Origin: JALZKA01 sp963754045
GTDB lineage: Bacteria; Actinomycetota; Thermoleophilia; Solirubrobacterales; 70-9
Assembly (NCBI GenBank): GCA_963754045.1
Contig: CAVWEN010000002.1
Coordinates: 62,001 to 126,000, forward strand
DNA length: 64,000 nucleotides
Direction of reading: 5' to 3'
The notes under the pieces are model-generated. The model did no database searches and was not told where the DNA came from. It saw only the letters and a list, made by a program, of their open reading frames with translations. Shown piece by piece: positions 20,540-29,627 of the stretch. The position numbers were made by a program, and so were the translations under genes. Numbering within the stretch: the stretch's first letter is position 1; each line of letters starts with the position of its first letter.

Positions 20540-20720
20540 GCACAAACCGGTAGCCGAGTCCCCGACGCATGCGTCGGGGAACGGGGGAACCGATCAGTTG
20601 GGGCTAACCCATCCGTTCTGGATGAGGGCGCGACTCCTAAGCGCCAGCCCGTCAGCTAACCCCGTAGGCGCCATGACAAAGGCTTCGAGCCCGGATGGGT
20701 CGAAAGCCTCACAAGGAGAC
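20540..20720 (+). ncRNA. Cyclic-di-AMP riboswitch (ydaO-yuaA class)
   Basis: The leader carries the conserved ydaO words in the right order: GCCGAGTCCCC with a GACGCATGCGTC stem, GGGGGAACC, TTGGGGCTAACCC, then GACTCCTAAGCGCCAGCCCG and CGTCAGCTAACCCCGTAGGC. The last block is nearly identical to the conserved core of the class. In actinobacteria this riboswitch sits in front of cell-wall hydrolase genes, and here the next gene is an NlpC/P60-type hydrolase. Cyclic di-AMP binding usually turns expression off. After the aptamer there is a GGCTTCGA / TCGAAAGCC imperfect stem ending just before the AGGAG ribosome site, a possible expression platform. The exact ends are estimated. Confidence 0.88.
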
Positions 20721-20728
20721 TGGTTCTT

Positions 20729-21334
20729 TTGTTCACAGGCAAGACTTCAAACCGTCGCACAGGACGACAGGCGATCCGCGCCGGCTTCGTCGGCCTCGCC
20801 GCCTGCGCGGCCCTCGTGGTGCTCCCCGCCGGCGCAAGCGCCAGCGGAGGCGGCATCGGTCCGAACGGCGAGCCCAGCGGCAGCAGCCCCACAGTTCGCG
20901 GCAGCAAGGCAAAGCTGAAGCGGAACGGCAAGGCAGTGGCCCCGGCAAAGGCCCCAAGGCGCGTCAAGCGGGCGATCGCAGCCGCGAACAAAATCGATGA
21001 CAAGGGTTACCGCCTCGGCGGCGGGCACGGCAAGTGGCGCGATAACGCCTACGACTGTTCGGGCGCCGTCTCCTACGCGCTCGGAAAGCCCGGTGCCAAG
21101 ATCGTCAAGTCCTCGATGCCGTCGGGCAGCTACGCGCGCTACGGCTCGCGCGGCAAGGGCAACTGGATCACTTGGTACGGCGACGGCGGTCATGTGTTCG
21201 TCGTGATCGCGGGCCTGCGCTTCGATACCTCGCAGCCTGACGACGGCGAGCGTGGACCGGGCTGGAGCAAGAACGTCAGGGCTGGCTTCGCCAACGTCTC
21301 GCGCCGCGCGGCGCGCCACCGGCCCGGCCTCTAG
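20729..21334 (+). CDS. Secreted NlpC/P60-type (C40-like) peptidoglycan hydrolase
   Basis: A 201-residue protein: signal peptide (hydrophobic 17-37, ending in ASAS), a Gly/Ser/Lys linker (40-85) and a papain-like domain (about 86-180). The catalytic Cys110 is in YDCSGAVSYALGKPG and His155 is in GDGGHVFVVIAG, the order of the NlpC/P60 family, which cuts peptide stems of peptidoglycan. The start is a TTG at 20731-20729 reading (MFTGKTSNRR), with AGGAG 10 nt upstream; no ATG is available. It sits directly behind a cyclic-di-AMP riboswitch, which links cell-wall cutting to this second messenger. Confidence 0.87.
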   Translation: MFTGKTSNRRTGRQAIRAGFVGLAACAALVVLPAGASASGGGIGPNGEPSGSSPTVRGSKAKLKRNGKAVAPAKAPRRVKRAIAAANKIDDKGYRLGGGHGKWRDNAYDCSGAVSYALGKPGAKIVKSSMPSGSYARYGSRGKGNWITWYGDGGHVFVVIAGLRFDTSQPDDGERGPGWSKNVRAGFANVSRRAARHRPGL

Positions 21335-21352
21335 CCGCGAGCCGGAGAAAGC

Positions 21353-21394
21353 CAGGCGCGCGACCCCCAGGGGCCCCGTATTCGCGCGCGCCTG
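21353..21394 (+). terminator. GC-rich hairpin after the cell-wall hydrolase gene
   Basis: CAGGCGCGCG (21353-21362) pairs perfectly with CGCGCGCCTG (21385-21394), and an inner CCCC/GGGG can extend it. It begins 18 nt after the stop. No U-run follows, so it would be an atypical terminator. Confidence 0.5.
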
Positions 21395-21461
21395 CGCCAT
21401 CGCGTCGCCCGCCGAGTAGCCGTTACGGACAACTGATCCGCTCAAGATTGGCCTGCTCAGC

Positions 21462-21491
21462 GTGACGTCGTTCGCGCGGGTGGGATAGCGT
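21462..21491 (+). promoter_or_regulatory. Possible promoter of the first polyamine importer operon
   Basis: GTGACG (21462-21467), an 18-nt spacer and TAGCGT (21486-21491) precede the potA start by 24 nt. It is a moderate match to a housekeeping promoter. Confidence 0.4.
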
Positions 21492-21515
21492 CGCCGTGGG
21501 CAGCCGGTCAATGCC

Positions 21516-22610
21516 TTGTCCACTGTGGAGCATCCCGCTATTTCAAGCCCCCCAGCTGAGAAGGGCGCCTCCGGCGCCGATGTCGCAGCCGCGCAACCCA
21601 TCCCTGACGTCTCGCTGCAGGGCGTTCACAAGAGCTACGGCGATGTGGCGGCAGTCGCCGGAGTAGACCTCGAGGTCGGCCGCGGCGAGTTCTTCACGAT
21701 GCTCGGCCCGTCTGGATCGGGCAAGACGACCACCCTGCGGATGATCGCCGGATTCGAGCTGCCTGATGCAGGAACCGTCGCGCTCGCCGGCAAGGACGTG
21801 ACCTCCCTGGCGCCGTACGATCGCCAGGTCAACACCGTCTTTCAGGACTACGCGCTGTTCCCGCACATGACCGTCGCTGCAAACATCGGCTATGGCCTGC
21901 GCGTGGCGAAGGTCGACGGCTCTGAACGCGACCGCCGCACGAAGGACGCCCTCGAGATGGTGCGTCTGGCCGACCTCGGCGATCGCAAGCCCAGCGAGCT
22001 CTCCGGCGGCCAGCGCCAGCGCGTGGCGCTGGCACGAGCGATCGTCAACCGTCCGCGGGTCCTGCTGCTGGACGAGCCGCTGGGCGCACTCGACCTGAAG
22101 CTGCGCGAACAGATGCAGGTGGAACTGAAGGGCATCCAGCACGAGGTCGGGATCACGTTCATCTACGTGACCCATGACCAAGAAGAGGCGCTGACGATGT
22201 CCGACCGGGTCGCCGTGTTCAACAACGGGCGGATCGAGCAGGTGGGCACTCCGGCAGAAATCTACGAACAGCCATCGAATCCGTTCGTGAGTGGCTTTGT
22301 CGGCGTCTCCAACGTGCTCGACCGCGCCGGGCGGCGCTTCACGGTGCGTCCGGAGAAGATCCGCCTTCTCGAGGGTGGTGCCGACGGACTGAACTCGGAG
22401 CAGGGCACGGTTACGAACGTCGCGTACGCGGGGATGATCACCCGCTTTACGGTTTCGCTAGAAGCGGGTGGCGAGATCCAGGTCGTACGACAGAACCTCG
22501 AGACCTCCTGGGAGGAGGCGCTCGAGCAGGATGGGCGGGATGTAACGGTCGGCTGGGAGGCCTCTCAGGAGGTCGAGCTGCCGGCGGACGACAGAGAGGA
22601 GCAACAGTGA
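21516..22610 (+). CDS. potA: Polyamine-type ABC transporter, ATP-binding protein 1
   Basis: A 364-residue ATPase of the PotA/CysA group. Walker A is GPSGSGKTT, the signature LSGGQRQRVALARA, Walker B VLLLDEPLGALD, and the H-loop THDQEEALTMSD. A C-terminal TOBE-like regulatory domain follows (about 270-364, VRPEKIRLL). It powers import through the PotB/PotC-like permeases encoded behind it. The start is uncertain: TTG at 21516 or GTG at 21525; no clear ribosome site is present. Its stop overlaps the start of the binding-protein gene by 4 nt (GTGA). Confidence 0.9.
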   Translation: MSTVEHPAISSPPAEKGASGADVAAAQPIPDVSLQGVHKSYGDVAAVAGVDLEVGRGEFFTMLGPSGSGKTTTLRMIAGFELPDAGTVALAGKDVTSLAPYDRQVNTVFQDYALFPHMTVAANIGYGLRVAKVDGSERDRRTKDALEMVRLADLGDRKPSELSGGQRQRVALARAIVNRPRVLLLDEPLGALDLKLREQMQVELKGIQHEVGITFIYVTHDQEEALTMSDRVAVFNNGRIEQVGTPAEIYEQPSNPFVSGFVGVSNVLDRAGRRFTVRPEKIRLLEGGADGLNSEQGTVTNVAYAGMITRFTVSLEAGGEIQVVRQNLETSWEEALEQDGRDVTVGWEASQEVELPADDREEQQ

Positions 22611-23824
22611 GGGAGAGGATGGAAGGACGTCCCGACCGGGCTGCCTGGTTGGTCGTCGTCTCATTGCTGGCGTTGGTGTTTGCCATCGGCGCCTGCGGGA
22701 GCGACGACGACGAAGGTGGCGACGGAGGCGATTCCGGAGGCGACGAATCCGGCGCGTTGACCGAACTCGGTGAGCCCGAGGGCGAGCTGAATCTGGTCAA
22801 CTGGGCCGGCTACGTTGAGGACGGCTCCACGGACCCGAAGGTCGACTGGGTGACCGATTTCGAGAAGGAGACCGGCTGTAAGGTCAACTCGAAGACCGGC
22901 AACAGCTCAGACGAGATGGTCCAGCTCATGCGCGCAGGTGGCTACGACGGTGTTTCGGCATCCGGCGACGCAACCACGCGCCTGATCGAGGGCGGCGACG
23001 TCTCGCCCGTCAACACCGACCTGATCCCGAACTATGAGGACGTCTACGACGCCCTGAAGGATCAGGACTTCAACAGCGTTGACGGCCAGATGTACGGCGT
23101 ACCGCACGGCCGCGGTTCGAACCTGTTGATGTACGACCCGGCCGACTTCCCGGAGCCTCCCACCTCGTGGGATGTCGTTTTCGACAAGGCGTCCGAGAAC
23201 AGCGGCACGGTCACCGCCTACGACAACCCGATCTACATCGCGGACGCGGCGCTGTACCTGCGCGAGCACCAGCCGGAGCTGGGGATCGAGGATCCGTACG
23301 CGCTCGACCAGGAGCAGTTCGACGCAGCGATCGAGTTGCTGAAGGAACAGAAGAAGCACATCGGCGAGTACTGGTCGGACTACACGAAGGAAGTCCAGGC
23401 ATTCGCCAACGGTGACTCGAACGTCGGCACGACCTGGCAGGTCATCGCGAACCTGCTGAACGCTGACGGCGAGAAGGAAGAGGTCGTTCTGCCCGAGGAG
23501 GGCGCGACCGGTTGGTCCGACACCTGGATGATCAGTTCGGAAGCAGAAAACCCGAACTGCATGTACCTGTGGATGGACCACATCATCGGCCCCAAGGCGA
23601 ACGCCGCCGTGGCTGAGTGGTTCGGTGAGGCGCCTTCGAACGAGAAGGCGTGCGACCTGACCGCGGATCCGAAGCACTGCGAAATCTTCCATGCGGGAGA
23701 CGAGGAGTTCTTCGGACAGATCGAGTATTGGAAGACCCCAGTGTCGGACTGCGGCGACGACCGCGGCGACGTCTGCAAGACGTACGACGAGTGGGTTCAG
23801 GGATGGAACGAGGTGAAGGGCTGA
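22607..23824 (+). CDS. potD: Polyamine-type ABC transporter, substrate-binding lipoprotein 1
   Basis: A 405-residue extracellular binding protein. A membrane segment ends in the lipobox FAIGAC (Cys about 30), followed by an acidic Gly/Asp/Ser linker. The mature part starts LNLVNWAGYVEDG, typical of PotD/PotF proteins, and contains TSWDVVFDKA and GTTWQVIANLLN. It binds a polyamine or related cationic ligand outside the membrane; spermidine or putrescine is inferred from the family only. The GTG at 22607 overlaps the potA stop by 4 nt. Confidence 0.88.
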   Translation: MRERMEGRPDRAAWLVVVSLLALVFAIGACGSDDDEGGDGGDSGGDESGALTELGEPEGELNLVNWAGYVEDGSTDPKVDWVTDFEKETGCKVNSKTGNSSDEMVQLMRAGGYDGVSASGDATTRLIEGGDVSPVNTDLIPNYEDVYDALKDQDFNSVDGQMYGVPHGRGSNLLMYDPADFPEPPTSWDVVFDKASENSGTVTAYDNPIYIADAALYLREHQPELGIEDPYALDQEQFDAAIELLKEQKKHIGEYWSDYTKEVQAFANGDSNVGTTWQVIANLLNADGEKEEVVLPEEGATGWSDTWMISSEAENPNCMYLWMDHIIGPKANAAVAEWFGEAPSNEKACDLTADPKHCEIFHAGDEEFFGQIEYWKTPVSDCGDDRGDVCKTYDEWVQGWNEVKG

Positions 23825-23840
23825 TTCACCTCCCCGTTTC

Positions 23841-24734
23841 GTGGAAGCGGGCGTAACAGCACCTGGAAGGAGGTCGGCGGGCCGCAGGCTCGCCGACCTC
23901 TTCCACGGCCGCCCCCGCCTGCAGGTGGGGGCATTGCTCAGTGGCCCTGTGGGCTGGCTGGTCATCGGCTATTTGGGATCGTTGACGATCCTGCTGGTCA
24001 CCAGCTTTTGGACGCTCGGCGAGCTCAGCGGCGAGATCGAAAGATCAGTCACGCTCGACAACTTCAAGGACGTGGCTTCCGAGCCCGTCTACCGCTCGAT
24101 CGCCGGACGTACCGTCCTGATTGCCGCGCTCGTCACGATCACCGACGCCCTGCTTGCGTTCCCGATTGCCTTCTACATGGCCAAGATCGCGACCCCGCGC
24201 GTGCGCAGCCTGCTGGTCGTCGCAGTCCTGCTCCCGCTTTGGTCGGCATACCTCGTCAAGGCCTTCGCCTGGCGCGGAATACTCAGCCAGGAGGGAGCCC
24301 TCAACTGGCTGCTGAATCCACTCGGGATCGAGAATCCCGGCTACGGGCTGTTCGCCGTCTGGCTCGTGATGAGCTACATCTGGCTGCCGTACATGATCAT
24401 CCCGATCTACGCCGGCCTTGAGCGGATACCCGACAACCTGCTCAGCGCGTCCGAGGACATGGGCGCGAAGCCGGGCCACACGTTTCGCCGGGTGATCCTC
24501 CCCCTCGTGTTCCCTGCCGTCGTCGCGGGATCGATCTTTACCTTCTCACTCACCCTGGGCGACTTCATCACCCCTGACCTCGTTGGCTCGGGTGAGCAGT
24601 TCATCGGGACGTTGGTGGTCGACAACTTCACCGTCAACCTTCCATTCGCGGCGGCGTTCACGGCCGTGCCGATCCTGATCATGATCGCCTACCTGCTGAT
24701 CGCCCGCCGCCTCGGGGCTTTCGACCACCTCTGA
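23841..24734 (+). CDS. potB: Polyamine-type ABC transporter permease 1 (PotB-like)
   Basis: A 297-residue inner-membrane permease with about six hydrophobic segments. The EAA-loop, which contacts the ATPase, is visible as SASEDMGAKPGHTFRRVILP (near residue 205). The N-terminus is basic. The start is a GTG at 23841, 16 nt after the binding-protein gene; its ribosome site is poor, and a strong AGGAGG lies about 25 nt further inside, so a later start is possible. It pairs with the next gene to form the channel. Confidence 0.87.
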   Translation: MEAGVTAPGRRSAGRRLADLFHGRPRLQVGALLSGPVGWLVIGYLGSLTILLVTSFWTLGELSGEIERSVTLDNFKDVASEPVYRSIAGRTVLIAALVTITDALLAFPIAFYMAKIATPRVRSLLVVAVLLPLWSAYLVKAFAWRGILSQEGALNWLLNPLGIENPGYGLFAVWLVMSYIWLPYMIIPIYAGLERIPDNLLSASEDMGAKPGHTFRRVILPLVFPAVVAGSIFTFSLTLGDFITPDLVGSGEQFIGTLVVDNFTVNLPFAAAFTAVPILIMIAYLLIARRLGAFDHL

Positions 24735-24737
24735 TCG

Positions 24738-25556
24738 ATGCGACTGTCTGGACGCTCCCAACTCCTCTTGCGCCTCGGGACCGGGTTCACCCTGGCGTTT
24801 ATCTACGTACCGCTGATGGTGGTGTTCGTCTACGCGTTCAGCGAGGCGCGCACCTTCACGTGGCCACCACCAGGCTTCACGCTCGAATGGTTCGAGAAGG
24901 CGATCGACAACAGGGGAGCGCGCGACGCCTTCCTCTACTCGATGAAGACGGGTTTGATCGCCACGGGGATCGCACTGGTTCTCGGCACCCTCGCGTCACT
25001 GGCGGTGGCGCGCCACCGGTTCTTCGGCCGGGAGACGATCTCGTTTCTCGTGATCCTGCCGATCGCGCTCCCGGGCATCGTCACCGGAATCGCTCTGAAC
25101 TCGACGTTCTCTCAGGTGCTCGGAATCGACCTCGGGCTGTTCACGATCGTGGTCGCGCACGCGACGTTCTGCATCGTGGTCGTCTACAACAACGTCGTCG
25201 CACGCTTGCGACGGATGTCGATCTCGTTCGAGGAGGCGTCGGCTGATCTTGGTGCGACGCCGTGGCAGACGTTTCGCATGGTGACCCTGCCGAACATGCG
25301 CACCGCGCTCGTCGCCGGCGGGTTGCTCGCCTTCGCGCTCTCGTTCGACGAGATCATCGTTACGACGTTCACGATCGGCGCCGGCGATCAGACGCTGCCG
25401 ATCTGGATCCTCGACAACTTCTCACGGCCGAACCAACTACCGATTGTGAACGTGGTCGCGGTATTCGTGATCCTGATCTCGATCGTGCCCGTCTACCTCG
25501 CCCATCGCCTAACGAAGGACGAGGAGGGCGCGAGCGGACGAGTCGGGGCTACTTGA
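24738..25556 (+). CDS. potC: Polyamine-type ABC transporter permease 2 (PotC-like)
   Basis: A 272-residue permease starting MRLSGRSQLLLRLGTGFTLA. The EAA-loop is EEASADLGATPWQTFRMVTL, and PIALPGIVTGIALNS is typical of PotC. The ATG lies 3 nt behind potB. The last 8 nt overlap the stop of the convergent semialdehyde dehydrogenase gene, leaving no room for a terminator between them. Confidence 0.88.
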   Translation: MRLSGRSQLLLRLGTGFTLAFIYVPLMVVFVYAFSEARTFTWPPPGFTLEWFEKAIDNRGARDAFLYSMKTGLIATGIALVLGTLASLAVARHRFFGRETISFLVILPIALPGIVTGIALNSTFSQVLGIDLGLFTIVVAHATFCIVVVYNNVVARLRRMSISFEEASADLGATPWQTFRMVTLPNMRTALVAGGLLAFALSFDEIIVTTFTIGAGDQTLPIWILDNFSRPNQLPIVNVVAVFVILISIVPVYLAHRLTKDEEGASGRVGAT

Positions 25557-26919
25557 GCACGCGGATCAGCTTTTTGTTGACGAACTCGTCCATGCCGTAG
25601 CGACCGAGCTCGCGGCCGAAGCCCGAGCGCTTGACGCCGCCGAACGGGAGTTCGACGCCGTCGGCCAGCACCCCGTTCACGAAAACCATGCCGGTGTCGA
25701 GCGAGTCGGCGACGCGCTGGGCCTGCTCGGCGTCCTGGGAGAAGACGTACGAGCCCAGCCCGAACGGCGTGTCGTTTGCGACCTCTATTGCCTCCTCCTC
25801 GGAACCGACGCGGAAGACGCTCGCCACGGGGCCGAAGAACTCCTCACGGTAGGCGTCGTTCGAGGGCGTGATGCCTGTGAGGACGGTGACCGGAAAGAAG
25901 TTGTTTCGGCGCTCACCACCGACCACAACCTCCGCTCCCTGCGCGATCGCGCGGTCGAGCTGATCCTGCAACCGCTCGGTGGCCGTGGTCGAGGAAAGCG
26001 GTCCCATTGCGGCGCCGTCCGAGGTCGGGTCCCCTGGCTCGGCCTCCGACATCTTCGACTTGAACTTCTCGAGGAACTCCTCGTAGAGCTCATCGGTGAC
26101 GATGAACCGCTTGGCCGCGTTGCACGACTGGCCAGTGTTATCGAGGCGAGCTTCGACCGCGGCGCCGACCGTCTCGTCGATGTCGTCGGTGCTCAGCAGG
26201 ATGAACGGATCGGAGCCGCCGAGCTCGAGCACGACCTTCTTGAGGTTTCGCCCGGCGATCTCGGCCACGGCGGCGCCCGCACGTTCGGAGCCCGTCAGCG
26301 AGACTCCGCGGATGCGAGGGTCAGCGATGCCTTCCGCGATCTGGTCGTTGGTGGCGAGGATCGTCTGGTACGCGCCGGCCGGGAAGCCTGCGTCGTCGTA
26401 CAGCTGCTGGATCGCCTCGCCGGATTCGGGGCATTGGGGCGCCGGCTTGAGGAGAATCGGGTTGCCGACGACCAGGTTCGGGCCGGCGAAACGAGCCACC
26501 TGGTAGTAGGGGAAGTTCCACGGCATGATCCCGATCAGCGGGCCCATCGAGGTGCGCCTGATTAGCGCGGTGCCATCGCCGGCGAGGAGGTCGATCGGCT
26601 CGTCGGCCAGGTACTCCTCAGCCCGCTCCGCATAGAAGTCGTAGATGTCGACGCAGAAGTCGACCTCGCCGAGGGCCTGCTCGATTGGCTTGCCCATCTC
26701 GCGAACGGCGATCTCTGCCAGGGCTTCGCGCCGCTCGGAATGGAGCGCCCCGACCTTCTTCACCATCGCTGCGCGCTCGGCGACGGTGCTCGCTTGCGAC
26801 CAACTCCTGTGCGCCTTCTCCGCCGCGGCGATCGCCGCCACGAAGTCCCCATCCGAGATCTCCGCGTACTCCTTGACCTTTTCGCCCGTGGCGGGATTGA
26901 CGACTGCGTAGCTGCTCAT
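25549..26919 (-). CDS. gabD: Succinate-semialdehyde / aminoaldehyde dehydrogenase
   Basis: A 456-residue NAD(P)-dependent aldehyde dehydrogenase. The catalytic Cys266 is in NTGQSCNAAKRF and the general base Glu is in VLELGGSDPF; MPWNFPYYQVARF and KPAPQCPESG supply the cofactor and substrate side. Length and the GQSCNA word fit the NADP-dependent succinate-semialdehyde dehydrogenase group (mycobacterial GabD1-like). It begins 10 nt after the alanine dehydrogenase gene as the last gene of the aminotransferase operon. It likely oxidises the semialdehyde made by the omega-aminotransferase (succinate semialdehyde from GABA, or aminobutyraldehyde); the exact substrate is inferred. Confidence 0.88.
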   Translation of the reverse strand: MSSYAVVNPATGEKVKEYAEISDGDFVAAIAAAEKAHRSWSQASTVAERAAMVKKVGALHSERREALAEIAVREMGKPIEQALGEVDFCVDIYDFYAERAEEYLADEPIDLLAGDGTALIRRTSMGPLIGIMPWNFPYYQVARFAGPNLVVGNPILLKPAPQCPESGEAIQQLYDDAGFPAGAYQTILATNDQIAEGIADPRIRGVSLTGSERAGAAVAEIAGRNLKKVVLELGGSDPFILLSTDDIDETVGAAVEARLDNTGQSCNAAKRFIVTDELYEEFLEKFKSKMSEAEPGDPTSDGAAMGPLSSTTATERLQDQLDRAIAQGAEVVVGGERRNNFFPVTVLTGITPSNDAYREEFFGPVASVFRVGSEEEAIEVANDTPFGLGSYVFSQDAEQAQRVADSLDTGMVFVNGVLADGVELPFGGVKRSGFGRELGRYGMDEFVNKKLIRVLK

Positions 26920-26929
26920 GCTCTTCCTC

Positions 26930-28048
26930 TCATCTGCTTAGAACCGAGTCGAATGGGTGATACTCCATGCCGACGCCCTCAGCCACCGCTTCGTTCGTGA
27001 CCCTGCCGCCGGCGACGTTGATGCCCGGCACCAGGCCGGGGTCGTGTCCGACCGCCTCTACGACGCCGCGGTCCGCGAGCGAGAGCACGTAGGGCAAGGT
27101 CGCGTTGGTCAACGCGTACGTCGAGGTAATCGGTACCGCGCCGGGCATGTTCGCGACGCAGTAGTGGATGATCCCGTCGACCTCGTAGGTCGGTTCGGAG
27201 TGCGTGGTGGGCTTCGAGGTCTCAAAGCAGCCGCCCTGGTCGATCGCGACGTCGACCAGTACCGCGCTTGGCTTCATCAGCTTGAGTTGTTCGCGGGTGA
27301 TTACGTGCGGCGCACGGGCGCCGTGCACTAAGACTCCGCCGATCACCAGGTCCATGTCCGGAAGGCGCTCCTCGATCGAGAGAGTGGAGCTGAACACCGT
27401 CGAGGCGCGACCGGCGAAGATCACGTCGAGCTCGCGCAGACGGTCGATGGACTTGTCGAACACGAACACGTCCGCCTCCATGCCGATCGCGATGAAGGCG
27501 GCGTTCATCCCGACCGCACCGCCGCCGATGACCATCACGTTCGCCGCCGCGACGCCGGGGACACCGCCAAGCAGGACGCCGCGACCGCCGAGCGGCTTTT
27601 CGAGCATGAAGGCGCCAGCCTGCGTGGCGATCTTGCCCGCGATCTCCGACATCGGCGCCAGCAGCGGGAGCCGGCCGGCCCGGTCCTCGACCGTCTCGTA
27701 GGCGATGCAGGTGGCGCCGGTGGCGCACAGGGCGATGGTCAGCTCGGGCGCTGGCGCGAGGTGCAGATAGGTGAACAGCGTCGTCTCGGCTCGGAGCATC
27801 TCGACCTCGGGCAGCTGCGGCTCCTTGACCTTCAGCACCATCTCCGCCTCGGCCCAGACATCCTCGGCGCCCGGGGCGATGCGTGCGCCCTGCGCCTCGT
27901 AGTCGGCGTCACTGATCGCGCTGCCGTCTCCCGCGCCGCTTTGCACCAGCACCTCGTGACCGTGCTCGGCGAGTTCGCGCGCTCCGAGCGGGGTCAGGGC
28001 GACGCGGTACTCGTCGGTCTTGATCTCGGTCGGAACTCCTACCTTCAC
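26930..28048 (-). CDS. ald: Alanine dehydrogenase
   Basis: A 372-residue enzyme (371-residue family norm) that oxidatively deaminates L-alanine to pyruvate and ammonium with NAD. It begins MKVGVPTEIKTDEYRVALTP; LKVKEPQ carries the substrate Lys and FTYLHLAP the catalytic His. NVMVIGGGAVGMNAAFIAIG is the NAD-binding loop. The GTG at 28048 overlaps the PucR stop by 4 nt, and AGGAG lies about 9 nt upstream inside the pucR end. Further in-frame upstream codons are arginine-rich shadow. In this operon it can regenerate pyruvate, the amino acceptor of the omega-aminotransferase. Confidence 0.93.
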   Translation of the reverse strand: MKVGVPTEIKTDEYRVALTPLGARELAEHGHEVLVQSGAGDGSAISDADYEAQGARIAPGAEDVWAEAEMVLKVKEPQLPEVEMLRAETTLFTYLHLAPAPELTIALCATGATCIAYETVEDRAGRLPLLAPMSEIAGKIATQAGAFMLEKPLGGRGVLLGGVPGVAAANVMVIGGGAVGMNAAFIAIGMEADVFVFDKSIDRLRELDVIFAGRASTVFSSTLSIEERLPDMDLVIGGVLVHGARAPHVITREQLKLMKPSAVLVDVAIDQGGCFETSKPTTHSEPTYEVDGIIHYCVANMPGAVPITSTYALTNATLPYVLSLADRGVVEAVGHDPGLVPGINVAGGRVTNEAVAEGVGMEYHPFDSVLSR

Positions 28049-29610
28049 TTCACGAGCTCCTTCGCTCTCAATGCCAGCCACAGCTCGATCCGATCGGTGG
28101 CCGTGGACAGGTCCTTGCCGGTCAGCTCCTCGATCTTGCGAATCCGATACCTCAGGGTGTGACGGTGGCAGAAGAGCTGGCGCGCTGCGCGCTCCCAGTT
28201 GCCGTTGTTCTCGATAAACGCCTCGAGCGAGCGCAGCAGCTCGCCGCCGTACTCGCCTTCGCCGTCCAGGATCGGCTCCAGCAGGCCGTCGGAGTAAAGC
28301 CTCAGCGCGTCGTCGTCCTGGAGGGCCAGCAGCAGGGTGAAGGCACCGAGGTCGCGATGGGAGACGACCTCCGGGGCGCTGCCGTTGCGAAGGGAGGTGG
28401 CCTCCAGCGCGCATCGCGCTTCGTGGAAAGCGCGTCGCAACGCGCCCACCCCTACGACTCGGCTCGTGGCGACCCGAAGCGCACCGTGGGTTGGCAGCAG
28501 TGCAGTCCTCGCCTCGGTGGCGATCTCGACCGGATCCGTTTCCCCCGCGGCCACCACGGCGCACAGGAGCGAGCGCCCCGCGGCCTGGCTCGTCGCGACG
28601 AGGGCCGGCACTCCGGCCGCGGCGAGCGCAGCTTCCAAAACGGCCTCGCTGGCGGCCGGGTCGGCAGCCTCGAACACCAGCACCGCCGCCTGGGCGCCGA
28701 TGCGGAAGGGGCGCAAGCGACCTGAGACCTCCTCAGCGTCGAGACGTCCGCTGAGCATGTCGGCGAGAAGATCACCCGCCAGCCGCCGTTCCGTCTCGCT
28801 CACCGCCCGCTCGCGCATCAGTTCGAGTCCCACCACAAGCGAGGCCTGCCGGGCGATCAGCCGCTCGAACTCTCCGAGCGGCTCCCCCTCCGACGCCACG
28901 ATCATCCAACCCGGCAGGGCGCTACCCCGCCGGCCGGGCACGGGGAGAGCGAGCACCCCCCCGTCGGGCAGACCCTGCGCCGCGGGTGCGAAGGCGGTCC
29001 AGTCACCGCCGGCGGTGCGCGCCGCAACGCTGGTCGCGATCGCCCCAACCTGATCGGCGGTCGGGGCGCCCTTCGACGGATGGCGTTGCACCACCGCCCC
29101 CGAACTGTCCATCACGATCACGCCAGCGTTGACGGCGCCAGCGATAGCCGTCGTGATCTCGCCCAGCCCGCCTCCGTCGATGACGAGCCGCTCGAGGCGC
29201 TCATGCACCTTCGATCCGCGCTCGAGCACGTCGAACTGCTCGTTGATCAGCGCCGCCGCCGCCCGTTCTGTGATCGCGATGAAGGGCATCTCGTAGGGAA
29301 CCTCGAACAACGGCAGGCCGTGCGCGGCCGCAGTGTCAACAAGCGCCGGCGGCAGCTGTTTGTGGTCGAACCCCGTTCCGAACCCGAGCCCGGCAACGCC
29401 GTGCCCGGCCAGCAGCTCGGCATAGTCGCGCTGGGCCTCTGCCGTCTCGAGGTTGTAGCCAGTGGTCAGGAGCAGCTCGCCGCCCGAAAGCCAGGGCGTG
29501 GGGTCGGGGTGCTCCGAGATGTGAACCCAGCGCACCGGTCGATCGGCAGCGCCCTCGCCAGTGGCGAGCGCCAGGCCCGAGTCGGCTACCAGCCTGCCGA
29601 CGGTGAGCAT
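28045..29610 (-). CDS. PucR-family transcriptional regulator
   Basis: A 521-residue regulator. An N-terminal PucR ligand domain (about 10-125, with GVAGLGFGTGFDHKQLPPAL) is followed by a GAF-like or GGDEF-like middle part, and a C-terminal HTH of the PucR type (RQLFCHRHTLRYRIRKIEEL) at about 475-500. Regulators of this family control purine, amino-acid and polyamine catabolism, often as activators that sense a metabolite. It lies inside the operon it likely controls: 17 nt after the aminotransferase gene and overlapping ald by 4 nt. Confidence 0.88.
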   Translation of the reverse strand: MLTVGRLVADSGLALATGEGAADRPVRWVHISEHPDPTPWLSGGELLLTTGYNLETAEAQRDYAELLAGHGVAGLGFGTGFDHKQLPPALVDTAAAHGLPLFEVPYEMPFIAITERAAAALINEQFDVLERGSKVHERLERLVIDGGGLGEITTAIAGAVNAGVIVMDSSGAVVQRHPSKGAPTADQVGAIATSVAARTAGGDWTAFAPAAQGLPDGGVLALPVPGRRGSALPGWMIVASEGEPLGEFERLIARQASLVVGLELMRERAVSETERRLAGDLLADMLSGRLDAEEVSGRLRPFRIGAQAAVLVFEAADPAASEAVLEAALAAAGVPALVATSQAAGRSLLCAVVAAGETDPVEIATEARTALLPTHGALRVATSRVVGVGALRRAFHEARCALEATSLRNGSAPEVVSHRDLGAFTLLLALQDDDALRLYSDGLLEPILDGEGEYGGELLRSLEAFIENNGNWERAARQLFCHRHTLRYRIRKIEELTGKDLSTATDRIELWLALRAKELVK

Positions 29611-29627
29611 CCCTGGCGAAGCGGGAG

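Noticed and set aside
28049..28564. A 544-residue alanine dehydrogenase with a long N-terminus
   Set aside because: The family is about 371 residues and the extra part is a shadow of pucR.
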